From positions 930,501 through 994,500 of the forward strand of contig JAJFZO010000659.1 in assembly GCA_021397835.1 (NCBI GenBank): a DNA stretch of 64,000 nt. Direction: 5' to 3'. This DNA is from Moringa oleifera (lineage: Eukaryota > Streptophyta > Magnoliopsida > Brassicales > Moringaceae). The stretch's first letter is position 1. Every line of letters begins with the position of its first letter. Shown here one piece after another: positions 57,561-64,000 of the stretch. Made by a program: the position numbers and the translations under genes. The notes beneath the pieces were generated by a model that made no database searches, had not been told where the DNA came from, and saw only the letters and a program-made list of their open reading frames with translations.

Positions 57561-59930
57561 AAAAAAAAAAAATTGTTAACAAAATCGAAATGCCAAATTT
57601 TTAATAATTTTTTGATAACATGAAATGTATATGCAAAGGCCAAAATAAAAGTCAAGGTCAACACCTAACATTTCAATAACATAACATATCATCATGTCTA
57701 CCTAGTTCTTGTCTTACATGGTTCTCTTTCAACGTAAACCCTTTTCTTATTTAGGTCAAGTTAAGGTTTAGCTATATGCAAGGTTTAACCATAATTGAGT
57801 TATGTGGGTTCGGTTAAGGTTTTTACGGGTTCTTAGATGGTTTCACATGTTGGGTCAGCACAAGGGAAAACTTGAGTTTCATCAACATTGTGGATGCATT
57901 GTGGTATGTAACATCAATCTTAAAAATGATAAGATAATTAATGTTTGACTTGAGTGGGATGAGATGTATAGCATGCATAGAAGCTAGTTAACCTCTTGAA
58001 TGCTTGTGTTTTTTTATCACTTCTAAAAACGATATCGCTCACATAGAGCTTATCTCAGGTGTAAAGCTTCTATAACGCATGGGTAATGACGTGTATGGAG
58101 CTTTTTAAAACCAAAAAATGAAAAACAAATACACCAATTTATTCATGGACTAAAAGCATACTACAATATCATCATAACAACAAGCTAAGAATCATAAATC
58201 CACTATTGGTTTTTCAAAATCAAAAAGTTTTTCGCTCAATATTTGAATTAACTCTCTAAGAAGATCTCAAGTGGAGTCGTCAACGGTCACGACAAGGTTT
58301 AAAATTTTCTCAAAGTAAAATTGATCATATGAAAAACTTGTTTGGCTGGTTATTATTGAAAAATCTTTTGCAAAGAAAAATCTAAAACATAATAAAAAGG
58401 CTATTGCTTTTACTTCTTTAAATTTACATCTATAAGTCAGCTTTGCATGGAAAAGGATGAGCAATTTCATAGCGTCCTGGAATGGTAACAATTAAGTGAA
58501 AAATTTTCTAATATCAGAAAGTAGTCAAGAGTTGATGATTCTATAAATATAAACATATGCATAAACAAGCTTCAAGACTTCACACTTGATCCATCTTTTC
58601 ACTCCCAATAATTTTAGAGAAAGTTTTTGATCTCGCACCTACGATAACTTCCTACGTTCTAAAACATTTTTTATGCTATTTTTGATGAAATTTCAAATTC
58701 AACACTTGCTCAAATCCTTCCTCTTAAAAATTTAAAGAACATTTTATTTGAGAATAAAGGGATAAGCTTTTGCTTTGTTCTTTAAGCTTCAAAATTCATT
58801 TTAATAAACATGACAAGCAAAATTAACTAAAAAAGATGATCAATAGTCAATTAACTCATCTTATTAATGTAGGAATAAACAACAAAAATGTGAGAATTGA
58901 TCAAATAATCAACAACTTTATTCGTTCTTGTTTAAAGGAATTAACCATCATGAAGCATACAAAGAAATAAATTATAATTTAGATGTATCTACTTGAAGTA
59001 GACAAGATTCTATTACTTTCCCTGTACCTTCGCAAATTATGGAACCACAAAAAGAGAGACAATATCTAGCTTGCAAAGTTCTCAAGGAAAGCTTGAGAAA
59101 ACTTAAAAGAGAAAGTGAAAAGAAAAAAAAATTATACTGCTTTTAAAATGAGAATTTACATAAATGTCCCTTTCCCTTTAAGCGTTGCTTTATTCATAAT
59201 AGAATTTTTAATGGGCTTTTACCTAAAATCTATTTTTTGTGAATAAGTAAAAGGGAATATTGTACGTTAGATACTCCTCTTAGGAAACCTATGCACTAGT
59301 ATGTACTTCACTTTGTGTATTTTTTACACCTTCTAAGAACTTCTATAAGATTGTAGTGCTTTCCACTTTTTAAAGGTAGTTATCCACTTTGAAATCAACT
59401 CAAATCTTTAAGACATTCAACTTTTATTGTTCATATTTGATCTTGTTATACACTAGGAACAATTAAAATCAACTTCTTCTTCAATCCCCAATCATTGAAA
59501 TGAATTATTGTTCATTTATCCTTATTTTTGATTGCTTATGTTCTTCTTTCAAACAACATGGTCGAATCAAGTGTCATTTTCTTCATTTTTGCCAAATGGT
59601 CAGGGACATGTTCATAATTCTATTGATCAAGGTCTATTTTTAGTGTAACATCAGATTAAAATCCAACTAATATCTAGTTCTATGTCAAATAATTGATCAA
59701 GCTAGGCTTCATCTCTTTAATGATCAGGTGAGCTTAAGTTTTCCTTTTTTATTGATCAAGTGTTTTAATGATTGGATTTCTAAGATCATAGTTTTAATGA
59801 TTAAGATTCTTAGTGCTTGCCATGTCATCTAACATATTTAATTACTAGTTACTACCTATCAATTAACCTACGGCTTAGGGATTCAAAAGCCTCTTAGATC
59901 ATGGGTCATGCCCGTTTTGTGGATCATTCA
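57561..59930. other. decayed Tat-type retroelement leader or LTR sequence
   Basis: No frames of note. The segment around 58250-58290 (TCTCAAGTGGAGTCGTCAAC) resembles the GGAGTCGCCAC phrase common in Tat-type LTRs, from memory. I infer non-coding parts of a Tat element, orientation plus, leading to the repeats and LTR-like start at 60561. Confidence 0.3.
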
Positions 59931-60440
59931 AGTGATGAGGAAGAATCCATCATCAACAAGAATAAGTGAAAAGGAAGAATCCATTGAAAAGAATTAATGG
60001 CGAGGAAGAAATCTAACATTAAAATAAAAATCTCGAGTGGATTATCAAAAGATTAATAACAAGGAAGAAATTTATCATTTGCAAGATTAAACGACGAGGA
60101 AGAATCTATGGAGAAATTAAGCAATATTCCTTTTTAACAAGATTGAATGACGAGGAAGAAGCCACTAGGAAATCAAGCATTTTCCATTTAAAATTTCGAT
60201 GAGATTAAATAGAAAGGAAGAATCTATCAAGAAATTAAGCATTGTCAATCTAAAATTTCAGTGAGATTAGATGGCAATGAAGAATTAATCAAGAAATTGG
60301 GCAATTTACCCTTTTTGTCAAAATCGAATGATGAGGGAGAATTCATGAGGAGATTGGACATGATAATTTTTAAAGCTTATTAACCATCTAAGTGATGAGG
60401 AAGAATCCATCAATAGATGGACACAACATTGAAATTGAAA
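59930..60440 (+). repeat. degenerate tandem repeat with GAGGAAGAATCYATCA core
   Basis: About ten units of 40-70 bases carry GATGAGGAAGAATCCATCA or decayed forms. They alternate with AAATTAAGCATT and AAAATTTCRRTGAGATTA. This looks like the minisatellite found before the 3' LTR of Tat elements. Confidence 0.65.
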
Positions 60441-60560
60441 AAAAAAATTCACGAATTTTGAATAAGATTGAGCGAAAGGACTGATAATTTAGAAGCAAAA
60501 TTAGAAGTCTCCTACCTTTGTTTTATCTATGATTCTCAAAGTACGAGAAAGAAGGACGAT

Positions 60561-62810
60561 TGTAAACACTTAATTTTGTTACTAAGAAAATCAGAAAGTA
60601 AAATACATTTTTAAACTTTGGTTAAAGGATTAGGCATGATCGAATCAACTATTTTCATCGGGTTCAGTATTAATGAGATAAACTAAGATCATACTAACGG
60701 TTTTCATTAGGTTTAAGTGTCAATGAACTTGGTCGATCATTCTATAAGGCATTAATCAGGATTAGGGATACAAATGATGAAGATCATGATAGAGAGTGGA
60801 AATGATTGTAATGGAGATCGGGATTCAAGCACATAGGCAATGGTCATATTGAATAAAATTAAATTTGTTAAGGGTGAAATAGAAATGAAAAAGCCATATT
60901 TGAATGATCTAGATTAACCATATTTTAAAAGTTAGGTGTAGTTTTGAATGCATGGCCAAAATGATCATTTAAAAGGATTGTTGGTTAACACTCAACAAGA
61001 TACAAAGCTAAGTACTAATGAACAAAGAAATGAAATAAGAAAAGTACAAACACTTGGAAACAAAGCAAATATTATACAAAAATTTCAAACGCTAATCTCA
61101 ATGTGAGTCTTATACTCAATCATGAACCTAATTCTTTTAAGACTCCTTCTCTTGATCTCCTTTAAAATGCTCCACTAGTTTTTTCTTTCGTTGATGTCAT
61201 ATCAAGATCGAGATCGAGATTGGGTTTCTTAACCTGCTATAAAAGTCACCACACCAAAAGCTCCTTTTCGATTTGAGTCAAAAAAGCACCAACAGAGGAG
61301 TCTTCTTTTGATGTTATGACAAAAAAGGGCAAGGGTCTGGCCCAATACACGGATTAAAAAGTGGAGATTCTCATCAATAATACTTTATGAAAGATCTCAG
61401 ATCGAGTGGCTATCAATGCCCTTGATGCCCCACTGCTTATTGCCAAAAAGTGTTTTGCCTTATACTATTTTTAATCGAGGTGGAACATGAATGTCGCATA
61501 CGCGATATTGGAAGTAGACGTGGCCTTCGAGAAAATGAAGAAAGCAATCTTGCCCATGGATTGAGTTTGCTTTTCAATGAAAGGAAATTATAGACTGGTA
61601 ACTGGCTTCAACTATCATCTAAACTTGGTATGTCATTTATCTCATAAGAGTTTCTTAATCTGACATTAGTACTTTTGTTTTTATTTATTCCATAATTTTT
61701 TCAATTTGAAATCTATTTGCTTTCAAGTCTATGATGAAGTTACTCTCATTCTGAAGAATTATGAACTTTGCGACCAAGCCTTAATGCAAGCTTTTTAAGA
61801 TGTGGAGACTACTAATAAGTTTATTATTGATGTAGTGGTCGAAGCTAAAGTAACAGTGGCTGAAATGAATTGGCTAAAGAACATAGTGGCCTCAAGGGAC
61901 AAGAAGTTATCCATGGATTCGATCAAGCTCCTTGATGCAAAAAACAACACTAATCTGTAGGTAAATAGGGCCATAAAGGGTGTAGCTATAAAACATGAAT
62001 GGATGGTGACATAGGCTCGAGATGAAACTGTGGCAGAGTACAAAGCCAACAACACCTTCAACGTTGACGTGATTGAAGTTGCATCAGATTTATGGCCAAG
62101 CCTTTAACAATGCCTAATCAATCAAATGAAAGGTGTCTATCCTAATCTAGATCTTAAGTTCATGGAGGATCAACATAGTGATGATACGGCCGATCACACT
62201 TTGATAGTGGTTAGCACTACTAAAGTCGTAACGCTCAATGTTACTTTTGCTCTTAACAATTCTGATGCTTTTGTTCCCTCATCTATTCCAAAAGTTACTA
62301 ATCCCAGCTCTATTGAAGGTCTTAATTCAGTCGATGCTAATGCTAATGTTGCCTCTATCGATGCTCTTGTTGCTTGACTTGACATCATATCTTTCTTTCT
62401 TTTGGTAATGACTTTGTATTTTGCTTTTCTTGTTTTGTAATGATAACTCTTTACACTTATGAAATTAATTTCTTTTCGATCTTAATCTCCTTCACTAACT
62501 TCCTTTAAACTAATCAAAAAGATTTGTTCATTAAGATGTTAGCATCAATTAAATAAACTAGTACTAATAATTTCCAAAACTCGATACTATTATTTGAAAC
62601 CATGGCAAATCCAATCCTAGATTGACTTTCTTTAACTGATCCGAATTTAACTCTGTTAATTGATCCTGATCTTAGTTCAACTATTCTTTATACTTAGTTA
62701 ATTTCCACTTATTTTTTTTCCTTTCATCTTTTAGTCCCATTGGTCTTTAATCTTTTTTTTTTTAAATATAAAAAATAAAATTTTCTTAGTTGCAAAATTA
62801 GGTGTCTACA
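60561..62810. mobile_element. 2.25-kb unit bounded by inverted TGTAGACACC-type ends
   Basis: The left end is TGTAAACACTTAATTTTG (60561) and ACTAAGAAAA. The right end, read on the minus strand from 62810, is TGTAGACACCTAATTTTG and ACTAAGAAAA. About 27 of 31 bases match, then similarity stops. TGTAGACACC is a typical Tat LTR start, so either two LTRs face each other or the unit has short terminal inverted repeats. A purine-rich CGAGAAAGAAGGACGA precedes 60561, as a polypurine tract would. The right end cuts a protease frame. No target duplication was found. Confidence 0.45.
61480..62377 (+). pseudogene. Tat accessory ORF C-terminal remnant (coiled coil, PF04195-associated)
   Basis: Plus-strand blocks SRDKKLSMDSIKLLDAKNN, IKHEWMVT, ARDETVAEYKANNTF and VYPNLDLKFMED (last frame 62126-62377) follow the C-terminal pattern of these ORFs ('coiled coil ... 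A-V--YK-S--F ... -FP-LDLS----'). The rest of 62126-62377 is Ser/Thr/Val/Ala-rich. Stops break it upstream of 62126. Confidence 0.5.
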
Positions 62811-64000
62811 GCTATTACCAACTTATCCTCAATCATCATTTTCAGTTTTTGATGTAATGTTATAGGTATCGCCCTTACCATGTATATCCACGGCCTCCCC
62901 AATAAATTATTAAAAGATGGAAACATATTCATTATCTGAAATTTTGCATCATAAAAATGCATGGTCCAATCTTCATTGGTAAGTCAATTCTACGTTGGAT
63001 CTCAATCTGATTTCTATCAAAGGCTCTAATGATCATTACCTTACCATGCCTCATATTACTTAGAGCTACTAACAACCTCTCTAAAGTACAACTTGACATC
63101 ACATTCAACAATGATATATTATTAATAAATAATTGAGATATCGTATGCAATACAAATACATATTATGCCTTCACGGATCCTTTCCCTTTAGAACATAGAT
63201 AATTTGAAAACGTGATGACGTTATGAGTTATAATATGATTAACATAAATCTTCTATCTTATCTATTGAAATTTTGGGGAGTACATACACGTTGTCCAATA
63301 CTTTTAGTAATGATTCCCTGCGAGTCTTAGAGTTGACGATTAGTGATAAAAGCGATATTTTAATAGGTGTATTTTGTAATCAATAATGCTAAACTCATTA
63401 TGATTAATGCACTTGAGGAACTCCAAAGCTTCTCCGTTTATAACTAGCTTGTTTCCTTCTCATTCAATTTTTTGATTACCTTTTCTTTTTGGGTAACCTC
63501 CTTATCTGCATCTGAGATTGGTCATTTCTCTTTTGGCTTAGTAAGATTCCAGCATCTTTCGTTAAGAGTCATATGATAGATCCTGTTATGTTCCTTATCT
63601 CCTCATTACTTACTTATGATTTATAAATTCATAAAACTGTATGGTCACTTTTATAATGAAAAGGGGTTGGTACTTTAATGGCCACCTTTCATTTGTTAAT
63701 CTATATCTCTTTCACATTGCCTTCTGCAACCACCATCAACTTGACTTTCCTAATGTTGGGTCTTCCAACTTCCTCATTTTTGAAGCATTTTTCATGAACT
63801 TTCCCATTTGTACAATTTTGATAAAAATTTCTCTTATCATCATGATAAGGTGGTTATAAAACAGGGGTTTCAACATCTTTGAAAAAAGTTAAAAAAATTT
63901 CTCATTAGGCAAAATAAGGGGCACTTTGGTTGTTATCTCCCTCAATCTAGCAATGTATTCTTTGAATGATTTATTGGGTCTCTTACTTATGTTCTGTAGT
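62811..64000 (-). pseudogene. Ty3-gypsy gag-protease remnant running off the window
   Basis: On the minus strand, near 63995-63750, gag reads SFKEYIARLREITTKVP, then MLKPLFYNHL and MGKFMKNASKM, matching the plant gypsy Gag pattern. The frame 63150-62932 holds the protease (FINNISLLNVM, then VMIIRAFDRNQIEI, DLPMKIGPC). It is followed by FNNLLGRPWIYM, AIPITLHQKLK and IEDKLVIA (62930-62811). The catalytic Asp position is Asn (AAT at 63121-63123). The reading ends abruptly at the LTR-like end 62810. Its 5' part lies beyond the window. Confidence 0.7.

Noticed and set aside
62126..62377. Ser/Val/Asp-rich frame as a novel secreted protein
   Set aside because: It continues a Tat accessory ORF upstream and has no signal peptide.
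1..64000. CRISPR arrays, bacterial operons, rRNA or tRNA genes
   Set aside because: None seen. The tandem repeats lack constant repeats with unique spacers, and no cloverleaf or rRNA core sequence was recognised by eye.

Overview
The window is nuclear DNA of a flowering plant, almost certainly a eudicot. It is AT-rich and repeat-dense, with GT-AG introns, plant-type gene families (F-box/WD40, GDSL esterase, hyccin, GPI-anchored lipid transfer protein) and plant transposon lineages (CACTA, Athila, Tat, Reina-like chromovirus, copia with a short LTR). Nothing prokaryotic, no CRISPR array, no rRNA and no tRNA gene was recognised. The species cannot be named from the sequence.

Four host genes are supported. 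(1) 6887-8545 (+): intronless F-box/WD40 protein resembling Arabidopsis FBX2. (2) 31055-32356 (+): three-exon GDSL esterase/lipase-like protein whose family catalytic His is Asn. (3) 32862-33890 (+): intronless hyccin (HYC) protein, a subunit of the plant plasma-membrane PI4-kinase complex. (4) 52786-54140 (-): three-exon GPI-anchored nsLTP (LTPG/xylogen type). The order FBX, hyccin, LTPG matches, from memory, neighbours split over two Arabidopsis chromosome 5 loci, so the host genes look like an old collinear block pushed apart by transposons.

Layout: 1-6100 is AT-rich, with a possible decayed transposon protease domain. 6190-8545 is the FBX promoter and gene. 8546-13512 is intergenic, with a Tat-type ORF fragment and CACTA-type repeats. 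13513-16005 is a non-autonomous CACTA-like element with arrays of palindromes and a foreign-looking captured segment. 16296-19302 is a CACTA element with clean ends and a dead Ulp1-like protease. 21191-29028 is a copia element split by a Reina-like chromovirus (21867-27231, 5-bp target duplication CATCA). 30962-33890 holds GDSL and HYC. 34077-37000 is tandem repeats and a long foldback element. 39555-51960 is a Tat-lineage Ty3 element (dual RNase H, integrase, tandem repeats, antisense ORF), itself interrupted by an Athila-type element (44439-51592). 52786-54140 is LTPG. 54400-57560 is AT-rich spacer. 57600-64000 is further decayed Tat-type material on both strands.

The host genes are not an operon or one pathway. 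HYC acts in PI4P synthesis at the plasma membrane, LTPG and GDSL are predicted secreted or cell-surface proteins, and FBX is a predicted SCF substrate receptor. I found no convincing new gene system. The most unusual signals concern transposon structure and decay: several catalytic or zinc-binding codons and one primer-binding site are lost by G-to-A or C-to-T changes.
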